DNA from: Urophycis tenuis
Taxonomy: Eukaryota > Chordata > Actinopteri > Gadiformes > Phycidae
Direction: 5' to 3'
Length of the DNA: 64,000 nucleotides
NCBI GenBank assembly: GCA_036785325.1
Contig: JAXIVH010000001.1
Coordinates: forward strand, 21,597,455 to 21,661,454
Shown here: positions 1 to 11,114 of the stretch, one piece after another
How the letters are laid out: each line of letters opens with the position of its first letter
Position numbering within the stretch: the stretch's first letter is position 1
The notes under the pieces: model-generated
Database searches by the model: none
The model's input: only the letters and a program-made list of their open reading frames with translations
Told to the model about the DNA's origin: nothing
Position numbers and translations under genes: made by a program

Positions 1-1326
1 TTCAACCACTCCCTATACTGGAATAAACCACGGATTATCCTCTGAAGTCTTCACGTCTATTCCTAACATGGTGGGAGTGGTCAGCATCATAACAGTGTAA
101 GATAGATTGGTACAACCCAGAGATGCAGGTTCCGTGGGGGGTTGGGTTTGAGTTGGCTCCCACTGCGTTCAACTGCGCTACTTCTGCTTCATGTAGACAA
201 CCAATCACCACATCGTTTAGCAAAAGAATACACACCGGTTCTGTGAAAAGTCCTAATGCAGATGACTGGACAGGGCCTGTGGTGGGTTGTCAGAGAGAGG
301 GACAAGGGATTCCTGGATTTGCTACTTTTGTTTGTTTATCAAAATGTTGGCTTTAACATGCCCTGCATTACAAGGTCAGTGAATGAAATAGCTTTAAAAG
401 GGGATGTCCTGGGGCAGAATAGTTAAGATTAAGATGACAATAAAAACATCTCCGTATAATGTAAACTAGACATAGTCCATATTTAAAATATTTTTATAAC
501 ATCTTATAAGAAAAAGAAAAAAGTATAGAACCGTTCATTTTCAAATGTACACTTTTCTCTATTTACAGATATCGCGCTTCTGCTGTGCATATGTGAATAT
601 AATTTTCTGGTTGTACTCATCTTGTGGGATTGTAAAAAAAAAAAAAAAACTTAGGATAAACAAGCATATCCAAACCTAACTATGGTACACTGTCAGGGCA
701 AAATCTTCACTCTCCACTGCAAAAACACTATTCTTGACGGTTCCCATGGGAACACATTATATAAATACATCAACTAAATATCAACGTCCATAACCAGGAG
801 TGGTGAACCAGGCAGGAAATGGTTCAAGAATAATAAATGGCAGTGCACTGTACCAAGAGCAACTGAAGGCATTTGCTTTAGAGGCCATTGCATTAAAAAA
901 TAATAATAATCATAATTCTACCTGGTTAAGGCTGCTGTTGCTGCTTTCACTCCACTTGCAGTGGAAAGCTTCCACACCTAAGGGGCCAGATTCAACACTG
1001 TTGCATTCTAACTTTCCACAGATAATTTGCTTTAGTGGAGGGGCGGAAGCGGCAAGCGGTCCGGTCCAGAGACACGGCGGATGGAAGGACAGATGTCTGC
1101 GCAGATGGGTGGGAGAAGGGGCAGTAGGGGCAGTAGGCAGCGAGGTGGTACACATAATGTAATGGCGGCGCCGGCGGCGTACAGAGTTTGAGACGGGCGG
1201 TCCCTGTGGCAGGTCATGGTGGGCGGGAGGCTGTGTGAGATGGAAGGCGTTGGGTGGATGTGGATCAAGTGGGAGGAGTCGCGGGCGGTACTGGTGAATG
1301 CAGTGGGGGGAATCTTGACACAATTC
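1..1326. other. Downstream flank / probable 3' UTR of ube2k
   Basis: This lies just past the ube2k stop codon (TGA on the minus strand at 1327-1329), so its right part is probably 3' UTR. I found no convincing polyadenylation signal on the minus strand and no conserved reading frame. The short open frames in 800-1320 are low-complexity and look like chance. An A16 run lies near 637-652. No element family was recognised. Confidence 0.4.
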
Positions 1327-3002
1327 TCAGTTGCTGAGGAGCAGTTCGGTGGCGGTCTCCACGTTCCAGGACTTGGACGACAGTGCTGCTATTACTGCGT
1401 TCTACAAGTAAATGACAAAAAAAACAAAACCAGACATGCATGGTATGAGACGACATTGTAAAGAGTTTCCACGCCACGTGAATATAAAATCAATGTGGAG
1501 ACAGCTCAGCCATCTTATTCATATAGCGGCCGTTGTCTGAACACATCAGTAGAAAAGCATGTGTAGGACTTTCAACCAACCAATGATGATTATGTATCAA
1601 TCCATCCGATACATGTTTTGACTTAAAAAGGGGAAATAACTGCAATTTCTAACCTTATCAAAGCCCATAGCACAGAGTTTGTCTATTTTGCGTGTGTAGT
1701 CAGGACTGGAGATGGGTGCTCCTGCGTAGATGTGAGACCACAGCCTGGCCGTTTGTTTGAACATTTCTGGGTTCTGCTTGTACTGCGAGGAAAGAATGAT
1801 TCCATCAGTTTGAGGCAAACAAAGGAAAAATATAACCCTTTGATCAGTTTTCTTTTGGAGATTAGCAGCAATTCAGATGTAGTTATTTTACATTTCCTGA
1901 CCATGTGACTGAATCCCACTTATTTAGGATGATTCACGTTAGGACATATTGACAACATTGACTGCATTTAAAATCCAGTCATAGAAAAGGATTCACTGTT
2001 TAAATGTTTTGCAGCTTGCACCACAAATCACATCCAGAGTTGTCGGTGTAATATTTACAACACAGAAATTTCCTTCATATGCTCACTTATGATATGCACA
2101 AGTAAACAATTTAGGAGCATCTATTAAAACGTGCAAAATCAATGTTTCATTTCACAGCTTCACTTTGTGCAAATGAATCACAGACATGTCTTTACAGCAG
2201 CCATCTTCAATAGTCTGTGGGTACTTCACACCCAATGCAGTGGCATGGCTACACACATTTGAACGTCATATTTTTAATTTGCCAAACCTGGTTTGCTACA
2301 ACCGCATCCTGTGGATCATCAGGCTCTGCTGCAGCCAGGAGAGCCTGTAGAGATAAAAGCACCGTCCGTAGAGTCATAGCAGCAGCCCTGAAGAGAGACC
2401 AACAAAGGTTGAAGAGCCCGACAGAGATTGGAGAGAGAGAGCAACAGTGGTTGAGGAAGAGACCAACAGACGTTGAAGAGAGACCAACAGACTTTAGGAG
2501 AGACCAGCAGGTGTTAGAAGAGACCAGCAGACGTTAGGAGAGACCAGCAGACGTTGAAGAGAGACCAACAGACGTTAGGAGAGACCAGCAGATGTTGAAG
2601 AGAGACCAGCAGGTGTTAGGAGAGACCAACAGATGTTGAAGAGAGACCAACAGACGTTAGGAGAGACCAACAGATGTTAGGAAAGACCAACAGATGTTAG
2701 GAGAGACCAACAGATGTTAGGAGAGAGCAACAGATGTTAGGAGAGAGCAACAGATTTTAGGAAAGACCAACAGATGTTAGGAAAGACCAACAGACGTTAG
2801 GAGAGACCAACAGAGGTTGGGTGAAAAAAACATTGTTGTTTTTTTTTTAATGAAGTGGTCACACACTAAGATAAAGCCCAGCCCTACTATGGTGCAGACT
2901 TTACTTTGGCTCACTCACCACTGGTCTTTCAAGATGTCCAGACATATAGCTCCCGTCACAGAACTGATGTTAGGATGCCAAATCTTTGTGATGAATCGCA
3001 CC

Positions 3003-3086
<84 letters not shown>

Positions 3087-3230
3087 AACAAGTGAGCTAG
3101 TGGCAAATTTGTGTGCGTCCAAAATTAACTTGAAGAATGTTGCCTATCTACCTGGCAAGCAACCGTTTGAATTGCTTTTACCTGGCAACTGTCAAAGATA
3201 TCACATCTTTTGTCTGGTATTCAGGTTTGG

Positions 3231-3275
<45 letters not shown>

Positions 3276-4379
3276 CTACCTTTGGTGGGTTAAAAGGATA
3301 TGTTTCTGGGATTTTTATTTCAAGTTGAAATCTGCCGCCTATAAAGAATAGCAAACATATGTTAGCATGATACATTAATCATCACCAGTCTCACTATGTG
3401 TAGTGTCGCATTTCATGGTGATGTTATTTACCTTCATATGGTGTATCTGGTGGACCAGCTATCTCTCCCCTCAGCTCTGTGAAGTTTTCATCCACCAAAT
3501 CTACTTTAATTTGGTTTTTACTCGTCTAAGGGAGACACAAAATTGTGAAGTAAAATGCAGGCTTCATTACTCAACAACAGCATTTTTAATCCACGAGTTC
3601 TTCAGTTATTAAAAACCTCACGAAACGGTGGCTGTTACACAAAACAAAACGCTCTGGGTTGGTGTATTCTGGAAACGACCAGGGTCTCTTATTGAACTGT
3701 TACTAGACAAGTGTTCATGTACGGTTTAATGTGTTGTCGTTTTGTAAAGCTTTCAGATCAGATCACAGTGAACAAAGTGTGCCACCAACGTGATTTTACA
3801 AAAGAGACTGGACATTGATCTCACCCAACACCTCAGTACGGTCCTTATGCAAACTACTGGTTTTGTTGACGATGCTTACGAAACAGGCTAATGCTACGAG
3901 GGAGTTGTTTAAGTATTAATAAAAACGATCACCAAAGAAAACTCCTTGAACTCCTGCATCATTTCAAATGTTGTCAAGTAAAGGCTCCATGGCGTGTGAA
4001 GATAATGGATTCAGGAAAGTGCTCCTCTGATGGTGTTGTCTGTTGATTATAAAGGGAGGAGGCCTATATCAAACACCCAAGCCTCGGTGTTTCCTGATAA
4101 GCCGCGCCTGGCACAGCAGACGCTGTGCCGCAACGAGTCCAACATAGCCGGACGTCAAGCTAGCTGAAGTTATCCTGCGGGGCCCGATTTAACCGCAACA
4201 CCGCTAGCTCACGAAATGTGTCTCTCTTTTACAACGTTGACAAACCCCAAACACGTACCACGGTGGACCATTTTGAAGAACGAACAATACATCAAGTGAG
4301 GCGGTTGACCGCTCACCTCTTCGCTTTTGAGAACTTCTTTGAACTCCCGCTTAATCCTTTGGACTGCGATGTTAGCCAT
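1327..4379 (-). CDS. ube2k: Ubiquitin-conjugating enzyme E2 K (E2-25K), seven exons, intact
   Basis: E2 enzyme that accepts ubiquitin from E1 on a catalytic cysteine and builds mainly K48-linked chains; cytosolic. Coding exons on the minus strand: 4317-4379 (start, MANIAVQRIKREF), 3432-3525, 3280-3338, 2919-3001, 2288-2387, 1654-1782 and 1327-1401 (stop TGA). All introns are GT-AG and all phases join. The spliced product is 200 residues, the usual length of UBE2K. Exon 4 carries the WHPN motif and the catalytic Cys in GAICLD; exons 6-7 carry the C-terminal UBA domain (KLCAMGF ... ETATELLLSN) that distinguishes UBE2K from other E2s. No frameshift or stop was seen. It is the only confident host gene here. 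Introns 3 and 4 hold tandem repeats that touch the splice acceptors. The family match is from memory, but the exon joins are read directly. Confidence 0.96.
2395..2815. repeat. 20-21 bp minisatellite in ube2k intron 4
   Basis: About 20 copies of a unit close to GAGAGACCAACAGATGTTAG, with variants ending in GTTGAA. It fills most of intron 4 and runs up to the 3' splice site of exon 5 (acceptor AG at 2388-2389 on the minus strand). Read on the transcribed strand each unit carries CTAAC followed by a pyrimidine-rich stretch. Confidence 0.93.
3005..3083. repeat. (GA)n microsatellite, polypyrimidine tract of ube2k exon 4
   Basis: About 39 perfect GA dinucleotides. On the ube2k strand this is (CT)n running directly into CCTAG and exon 4 (first base 3001), so it occupies the place of the polypyrimidine tract. 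Confidence 0.95.
3235..3272. repeat. (TG)19 microsatellite just inside the ube2k exon 3 donor
   Basis: Nineteen TG dinucleotides. On the ube2k strand this is a CA repeat starting a few bases after the donor GTAGCAGCA (GT at 3278-3279). Intron 3 is only 278 bp and has this repeat at one end and the CT repeat at the other. Confidence 0.95.
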
Positions 4380-4560
4380 GGTCCTCTGTCGTTTGCTACT
4401 GGATGCTGCGGCTAGGTCTGCTAGGCTGTGCCCACTGTGGTCGGCGGTGGTGCTGTTCCCAGGGAAGCCCTCTGACTTCCACCTCCCTGCTCGTCTGCTG
4501 TAGCTCCCAGAGAGGGTGGACTGTCACAATGGCACCGTCACGTCTAGAAGAGTAGCGTGA
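4380..4560 (-). promoter_or_regulatory. Probable 5' UTR and promoter of ube2k
   Basis: GC-rich sequence immediately upstream of the ube2k ATG (4377-4379). It is more GC-rich than the AT-rich flank beyond 4600, as expected for a housekeeping promoter. No TATA box stands out. The transcription start cannot be placed from sequence alone. Confidence 0.45.
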
Positions 4561-5628
4561 AAACTACGGGAGAGGATGAATAAACAAGAGCGGATTGTTT
4601 CCCTTTGCTTTAAGCCATCACTGTCATCAAAATGAATTTGCTGGCACAATACTTAACCGTACATTCATTCGTTTTCACATACAACACGTTGAGTACAAAG
4701 TTGGGATCAGTAAAAGTTGTGTGCTATTACATTGTGTCAATGTATCGCCTTTACTGTTTAACTTTCTAAACGCCATGGTCTTACACCCTTTGTTGCCGTG
4801 CAGTCTGAACGTCTGGCTGAACGCTTCACTTTGTTTGATCAATCGTGTTGCTGAACACGTGGAATTATCGAAACTCTGCAAGCTGTAGTAAACTATATAA
4901 AAAAAAGTGGCTAAAAAGTGGCTAAAAGGTTCCAACTTTGTGTAGACTGGCCAGTCACTGTGTAATTACATTATTAAAATAATGATGATTAATAATCATT
5001 TAAACTTAATAATAATACAGTTTGAATTAAATCTCGAGGTTCAGTCGTTTAGCTTCCATTAATTTCACGTTTCGGTTAGAGGAATAATAATAAGATTGTG
5101 TTGATATGGTTGGTTGATATGCGATGAATCAACTATAATACCTAATGTGACCAGCAGAGGGAACTATCTAATTATATGACCATGGTGTATGCTAGGGACA
5201 CGGAGATGCGACAGGCTAGATCTGGTGGAGGATGTTCGTCGTACTGTAATATCCCGGTTATAACTGAGGCGGAGATTCATCTCACTGATACAGGTTTAAC
5301 GTGCTTTATTACATTCAGCCACGGCAGCAACAACTTCACAACTTCAGTGCTCAACCAGTACATTAAAGGCTGAGCACAAGCTCATTGTGGATTAAAACCA
5401 AGTCTCATCTTTAAGACTCGAATAACACAAAACTACCAGGAGGGAACAGTTTTTTGTCAAGCTTCAGTTTTACTCAAGAAAATAGACGTTTTGAAGCCTC
5501 CGGAGCAGTCCTGGCTCCAGTTCAGTACGGGGGGGGGGGGGGGGTGATGACATGTCACATGATGTTGCTAGAATGAGAAAACATAACAGAGCAACATCAA
5601 AACAGACTCCACACATCAGATGTGCTGA
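4561..5628. other. Intergenic, no gene recognised; G16 run
   Basis: AT-rich sequence with no recognisable coding or repeat family. A run of 16 G lies at 5529-5544. Short open frames (4595-4888, 5176-5373) show no known motif. Confidence 0.5.
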
Positions 5629-5639
5629 TTTAACATATC

Positions 5640-6226
5640 CAACAACGTATGATCAATAACCACAGTTGCAGTCTCCTCTTTCCTGACAAGTGGAACCTCC
5701 TTAACAGCATCTCCTTCCATTCATCTTTGAATTTCCGACTGAGGTCATTCTCAAAGGCCAGCTGGATGAGATGGGCTTTCCGTCGATGCAACATGCTGCG
5801 TCTGTGCTCAGTAAATATGTTCTTTAACGTGGAGAATGAGTTTTCACACGCAGCAGTTGATGCCCCGAATGTTAGTGCGTGTTTGAATGCTGTCATTACC
5901 GCTGGCATGGCACTTAATACCCTGGACTCCTTTGCAACAAGGTGACTCAAAGTCACTTTCTCTTCGCCCTGGCCTGTGCACCTGCTTTTCAAAAACTCTT
6001 GTGCAACTGTGAACTGTGCCTCAACCATGTCTGTGTTTGTTAAATCCAGTAGTGGTTTCACTTTCAGAATTGCAGACACATACAGGCGGTTTCACGCAAG
6101 CTGATGACTTAACCGTGGTTGAAATTTCACTGCCTGTGTTGCATCGCATTTCCTTCTCTTTCCAGCTAGCCATGCATGCTTGATGCTCTTTGCTGTTACT
6201 ATGCCGGCTAAATCCCTTTAAATCCC
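5640..6226 (-). pseudogene. ZMYM1-like (TTF/DUF4371 type) hAT transposase remnant
   Basis: Reading on the minus strand from 6226, a piece like the TTF-type zinc-finger region (GFSRHSNSKEHQACMASWKE) is followed by frame disruption. Then comes a C-terminal hAT dimerisation block in 5690-6079, recognisable by ACENSFSTLKNIFTEHRRSM and a following LIQLAFENDLSRKF. The catalytic middle of the transposase is missing, so this is an internally deleted, dead copy. It is cut at 6226 by the LTR insertion. A second, unrelated ZMYM-type copy lies at 59.3-60.6 kb. Family assignment rests on these motifs only. Confidence 0.75.
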
Positions 6227-6949
6227 TGTTACGAACCCAAAATATGTCTAGGGGAAAGGGCAGTAACATAAATGTACAACCCATCATTAAAACCAGTGAT
6301 CTTAAAACCACAGGTTTGCCACAGGGATGCTGAGCATCGGTGAGCTAACTATAAAGAGTCAGACACAAGGTTGTTGAGAGTGAAAAGGGTGCTACATGCT
6401 TTTACTCTATTTGTTTCAGGAACACAAAAAGTTATCAAAAGTTCAAAAAAACCAAAATAAGCCACTGCCAGAGGACGTGGATGTTGCCAAAATAACAAAG
6501 TATATATCCAGTGGATATAAATACAAAAGTGGCAACCACCCCTTACCTAGTGTGATTTAACAAAGTTTAACCTACGTGATAAAGGGGCCCCCATCTTACC
6601 TGTCCCAAGGCAGGGCATTTAGGCAGGGCTGGTGTGGCAGAGAGAGCAAAAGACAAAAAGAAGAGGCCGACCATCGTTGGACACAGCCCTTTTATAGGCC
6701 AGCAGCGAAACATGATTGGTGGAAGGTGGAACTAGGTGACGGCAGCTGACGAATGGAGCCAAGATGGGTGGAGGTAACAATTAACAGCTCTGATCAGCCG
6801 CAGCCGAGGTGGTGAGGAGATGATTGGGATGATGAACAGATGATGGGTGGATTCAGGCTTGTAGTCAATGACAGAGAGAGGGAGAGACAGACAGAACCAG
6901 CAGAAGACAGCACAGTGGAACCACACACACACTATAGTGGAACGTAACA
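6227..6949 (-). mobile_element. Solo LTR with 5-bp target duplication
   Basis: A 723-bp segment beginning TGTTACG and ending CGTAACA (perfect 7-bp terminal inverted repeat, TG...CA), flanked by ATCCC at 6222-6226 and 6950-6954. On the minus strand a TATAAAAG box lies at 6689-6696, suggesting minus orientation. No matching second LTR and no internal region with the same ends were seen, so it is best read as a solo LTR of a Ty3/gypsy-type retrotransposon. Confidence 0.85.
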
Positions 6950-6954
6950 ATCCC

Positions 6955-7680
6955 ACTTTGCTTTAAGCAACAGTTCGAGTTGTATATGGCTGCCATAGGA
7001 CTGGACAATTAAGTGGACGACGAAGATGAAGACAAAGAGAAGTACGACATCATACTGAAAAAAACTCCCCACAGAAGAACACTGCATGAAAGGTATGTCT
7101 TGCGGTCATGGATGCAACAGCCCGACGAAACTTGTGACTGATTTGAAGCTTAAAGCAGTCATGTGACTTTGGAGATTTGAAAGATTCTATGATCCTCGAT
7201 AAAGTTGTCTATGGAATCCAAGATAAGAGAATAAGGGAGAGGCTTTAAAGAGATGCTAAACTGACTCTGGGAGATGCAGATAGACATGTAAGTCATGTCA
7301 TGCAAGTGAATTAGCCCAACAGCACGATTATCAAAGGACAAGCCCAAGTCAGTGAAGCTAGTTGAAGACACTGACCTAAGTGAGGCTTTCTTTGTTGGCA
7401 TGGTGTCATGTAACAATGTAAAAAAGGATACCTTAGAGGAAAATGATAGGCACTTAGAAAAAGAAGATACATGGATTGTGTCGTTGCCAATTAATGGAGC
7501 CTAGTGCTAAGGATTGCTACAGGCGCACAAGCAAACTTGATCAAACTTGACAGAAATTAAAGTCATGAAAGAAAAGCCTAAAATAATCAAGAAAACAGTG
7601 CAACTGAAAGACTACAACAGAAAATATATAGAAATCAAAGGTCAGTGCAGACTGGAAGTGACTTAAAGTATTTCAGTCGT
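6955..7680 (+). pseudogene. Ty3/gypsy gag and protease remnant
   Basis: In broken plus-strand frames there are pieces typical of fish Ty3/gypsy gag (KQQFELYMAAIG near 6970, then an acidic stretch and WMQQPDE near 7110), followed near 7470-7660 by a protease-like stretch (WIVSLPING). Many stops and frameshifts interrupt it. Reverse transcriptase and integrase are not found downstream. It abuts the solo LTR, but the LTR's own target duplication shows that the LTR is a separate insertion. Assigned by motif similarity only. Confidence 0.6.
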
Positions 7681-7683
7681 TCT

Positions 7684-7765
7684 GTCTGTCTGTCTGTAAT
7701 AATAATAATAATACATAGTGATACTTAGTGATACTTAGTGATAATAATAATAATACATACTGAAA
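7684..7765. repeat. TCTG / AAT simple repeats with a short duplicated ACTTAGTGAT block
   Basis: (TCTG)n is followed by (AAT)n, then two copies of a short unit containing GATACTTAGT and a second (AAT)n. Low-complexity sequence bordering the LINE tail that follows. Confidence 0.7.
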
Positions 7766-8112
7766 CATAATGATACTTTATTATGTTTATACACCGCTTA
7801 TGCCCATACTGTTTATTTATTTATTACTATTACTGTTATTACCCCCATACTGCACCTCTTACTGTTTACTCTGTACAATTGCACATCTTACTGTTTACTG
7901 TTTAGTGTTTACTGTTTACAATTGCACAGTCCTACTAGGTACTCGCGACCACCTTAGCATTTTTATTTAGATATTTTTTTATACTTATATTTGTATATAT
8001 TTATATTTGCATGCTGTCTAGCACCGGGGATCGACGGAAACGGCATTTCGGTTTTTGTGTATGTCCTGTACATTCATGAAAACTGACAATAAAGTTTACT
8101 TGAATCTTGAAT
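7766..8112 (+). mobile_element. 5'-truncated LINE 3' UTR and tail (L2-like)
   Basis: AT-rich 3' UTR ending in GACAATAAAGTTTACTTGAA and a repeated TTGAATC tail. The same 3' UTR occurs on the minus strand at 53438-53770 (next to an L2-like reverse transcriptase), which identifies this as the 3' end of the same LINE family. It meets the 3' end of the next, opposite-strand LINE tail to tail at 8112/8113. Confidence 0.7.
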
Positions 8113-8443
8113 CTTATATAGCGCTTTTCTTGGTACTCGGTAAATACGCTTTACAAAAACACACACAAAAAAAGAAAAAAATGAGAAAGTAAGTGATGTT
8201 GAAGAGATGGGTTTTGAGATGACTTTTGAAAGACGGCAGTGAATCAGAGTTACAGATGGCCAGGGGAATGGAGTTCCAGAGGGTAGGGGCGGCAATGGCA
8301 AAGGCTCTGTCCCCTGTGGTGCGGTATTGCTGACGGAGGATGGGCGTGATGTGTTCTCTGGAGGGGGTGTGGGTGAGCAGTGGGGCAGCGGAGTTTTGAA
8401 CATATTGCACTTTTTGAAGAACAGTGGAGGGGAGACCATACAG
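8113..8443 (-). pseudogene. C-terminal end of the split LINE reverse transcriptase protein
   Basis: Carries the typical tail of this LINE protein: VQNSAAPLLTH, REHITPIL, then DRAFAIAAPTLWNSIPLAI and FKSHLKTHLF, followed by a short 3' UTR. It is separated from the rest of its gene by the hAT at 8444-11008. A frameshift lies within 8330-8380. Confidence 0.8.
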
Positions 8444-8621
8444 CAGGAGCTGCCAACCCGCGGCTCTTGGCCAATAAGAATGCGGCTCTCCAACTTCAAT
8501 TAAAAAGAAAAAAAACTTAATCATTTTCGTGCATCTTCCCTCTCCTTTTAATTATTGTTATGTGCGCCTGCACAGTTTTCCAACGTTTTCCTAGCAAGCT
8601 TTAAGTGATTCATTCCGAAAA

Positions 8622-10469
8622 ATGGCTAAATGCAAATCTAAGCACAAATATGAAGATGAGCACAGTACATTTCGCGAGGACTGGGAGGACGCTTACTTTT
8701 TTGTTGAACGAAAAGGCAAGCCTTTCTGTCTGATATGTGATACGTCGTTAGCACATTTCAAAGCTTCAAATCTTCAGCGCCATTTCAGCACACTCCATCC
8801 AAACATCGACAAGGAATTCCCCAAAGGTACTTAACTTCGCACGCACAAATTAAACACGCTGAAAAGTCAGGCAAAAAAACAGACCCAGATGTTCCAGCAA
8901 TATGCCGAGCATGCTGAGACAGTGACCCTTGCATCCTACAAAGCGGCATGGAACATTGCCCGTGCTAAAAAACCATACGATGAAGGAAATTTTATTAAAC
9001 AGTGCCTCAGTGACGTAATTGAAACCTTGGCTCCAGAAAATAAAAAACTGAAAGATTCAATCAAAGACCTCCAACTGTCACGCCACACCATTGAACACAG
9101 AATATCTGACATAAATAAGGCAATTGAATCGAAGTTGCACTCTGATCTTCAAAAATGTGCATATTTCAGTGTGGCATTGGATGAGTCTTGCGACATTCAA
9201 GACAAGCCGCAGTTGGCGATATTTGCACGGTCAGTGTCTGAAGATTGTGTAGTTAAAGAAGAGCTCCTTGACATCGTACCATTAAAAGAGAGAACCCGCG
9301 GCATTGATGTGAAAGAAAAAATGTCTGACGTTTTTGAGAAAGTCAATCTGCCATTACAGAAGCTAACGGCAATAGCCACGGATGGGGCTCCCTCAATGAT
9401 TGGATCTGTGAACGGACTTGTGGGGCTATGCAAGGCTGATGATGACTCGTTTCCCAACTTTTGGAATTTCCACTGCATCATCCATTGGGAGCAGCTCGTG
9501 TCTAAAACACTGAATTTAGACCACGTCATGAAGCCAGTGATGGAAATTGTCAACTACATCCGCACGCATGCTCTTAATCACAGGCAATTCATGAATCTGA
9601 TCGCTGAACTGGATCAAGAGCTGCCAGCTGACCTGCCGCTGCACTGTACTGTGAGGTGGCTTTCTAAAGGTAAAGTGCTTTCTCGCTTCTTTGAGCTCTT
9701 GGATGCCGTGAAAATGTTTATGGAGGAGAAAAAAAGAGACTATCCTCAACTATCAGACCACAAGTGGCTTATGGATTTGGCCTTTTTGGTGGACATGCTG
9801 TCACATCTGGACAGACTGAACCTGGATCTGCAGGGGAAATTAAAAATGCTGCCTGACCTGGTGCAAAGTGTGTTTGCGTTTACCAACAAACTGAAGCTCT
9901 TCAACACGCATCTCTGAAAAAATGAATTAGCACATTTTCCCACGCTTCGCAAGGCAAGCGGAGCAGCCACCGCTGCCATCCTGAAAATGGCAACAGCTGG
10001 ATACGCAGCGCTGCTTGAAAAACTTCAGGGGAGTTTTACGGCCCGATTCGAGGACTTACAGCAGAAAAGGCCACAGATCACTTTTCTCATTGACCCATTT
10101 AATGCGGAGACGGATTGCTTAAAAGCCCCGCTTGTCACCGATGAAGCTGCGACAGAGATGTTGATGATTGAACTATCCGAGGATGATAGACTGAAAGCTG
10201 TACTAAGGGAAGGGCTCCTTGAGTTCTGGAAAAATGTGCCAATGGAAAAATACCCGAATGTCAAACAGGCTGCACTCAAGCTTCTCTCAATGTTCGGGTC
10301 AACATACGTCTGTGAGTCCCTGTTTTCGACTCTGAAAGTTGTGAAATCAAAGCATCGATCTGTTCTGACTGATACACATGTGAATGAACTGCTCCGAGTG
10401 GCCACAACAGAATACAAGCCAGATTTGAGGAGGATTACTGAAGGCAAAGAATGCCAGAAGTCTCACTGA
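8622..10469 (+). pseudogene. BED-finger hAT transposase (ZBED5/SCAND3-like) with two in-frame stops
   Basis: One continuous frame of 616 codons from ATG at 8622 to TGA at 10467-10469, broken only by TAA at 8832-8834 and TGA at 9915-9917. N-terminus: BED-type zinc finger (CLICDTSLAHF ... LQRHFSTLH). Middle: RNase-H-like catalytic region with SVALDESCDIQD near 9170-9200 and IATDGAPSMIG near 9370-9400. C-terminus: hAT dimerisation region (YVCESLFSTLKVVKSKHRS, 10305-10365). Length is normal for the family, so decay is recent: two nonsense changes and no frameshift. The enzyme would excise and reinsert its own element; this copy cannot make a full protein. Confidence 0.9.
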
Positions 10470-10818
10470 GTTCAAAGCAGCAATAAGGTAGAAAAAAAAA
10501 ACTTTTCTCACATATTCTTTTTACTGGATGCTTTTGCAAACGTTTATAACTATATGTGGACTTGCCTCAGTCCTGCTGATATTTCTAGCAGTGAGTGAGT
10601 GATTGAATGAGTGAGTGAAATAACTGACCCTGGTCTCAATGGGCAGGACTCGTGTGATGTGAATCTGGTTGAGCTGAAGTCTGGCCTGTAGTCTTGGGAT
10701 GAGTTTAAGCCCATTTTTGTCAGTCTCCTGTTTCATAATGAGGGGTCTGTGACATTTGTGACATGGTAAATTGTTATTATTTAATTCTGTGTGTGTGTAT
10801 ACTTATATGAGGGAGAGA

Positions 10819-10825
<7 letters not shown>

Positions 10826-10871
<46 letters not shown>

Positions 10872-10942
10872 CGTGCGTGCGTGCGTGCGTGTGGGTGTGT
10901 GCGTGCGTGCGTGCGTGTGTGTGTGTGTGCGTGCATGCATAA
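10826..10942. repeat. (GT)n / (GCGT)n microsatellite
   Basis: Alternating GT and GCGT blocks inside the 3' untranslated part of hAT 1. Reading frames through it are poly-Cys/Val artefacts. Confidence 0.9.
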
Positions 10943-11114
10943 TGTGGCTCTTTGCAGTATTACAGTAAACATGTTGGCTCTAAGTCCCTGGCTGGTTGGC
11001 CACCCCTGCCATACAGGATGCTATTGCAGTAGTCGAGTCTGGAGGTGATGAAGGCATGAATTAGTGTTTCAGCGGCTGAGAAGGTGAGAGTGGGTCGAAG
11101 GCGTGCTATGTTAC

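Larger units (their letters stand above)
8444..11008 (+). mobile_element. hAT transposon 1 with perfect 8-bp target duplication
   Basis: 2565 bp. Termini CAGGAGCTGCCAACC and, inverted, CAGGGGTGGCCAACC; target duplication CCATACAG at 8436-8443 and 11009-11016. It contains one transposase-like gene on the plus strand and a long GT/GCGT microsatellite near its right end. It disrupts an older LINE. Confidence 0.95.

Noticed and set aside
2395..2815. CRISPR-like array
   Set aside because: The units are contiguous without spacers, diverged, and lie in an intron of a vertebrate gene. This is a minisatellite.
10771..11048. Cys/Val-rich secreted toxin-like peptide
   Set aside because: It is a translation of a GT/GCGT microsatellite inside a hAT element.
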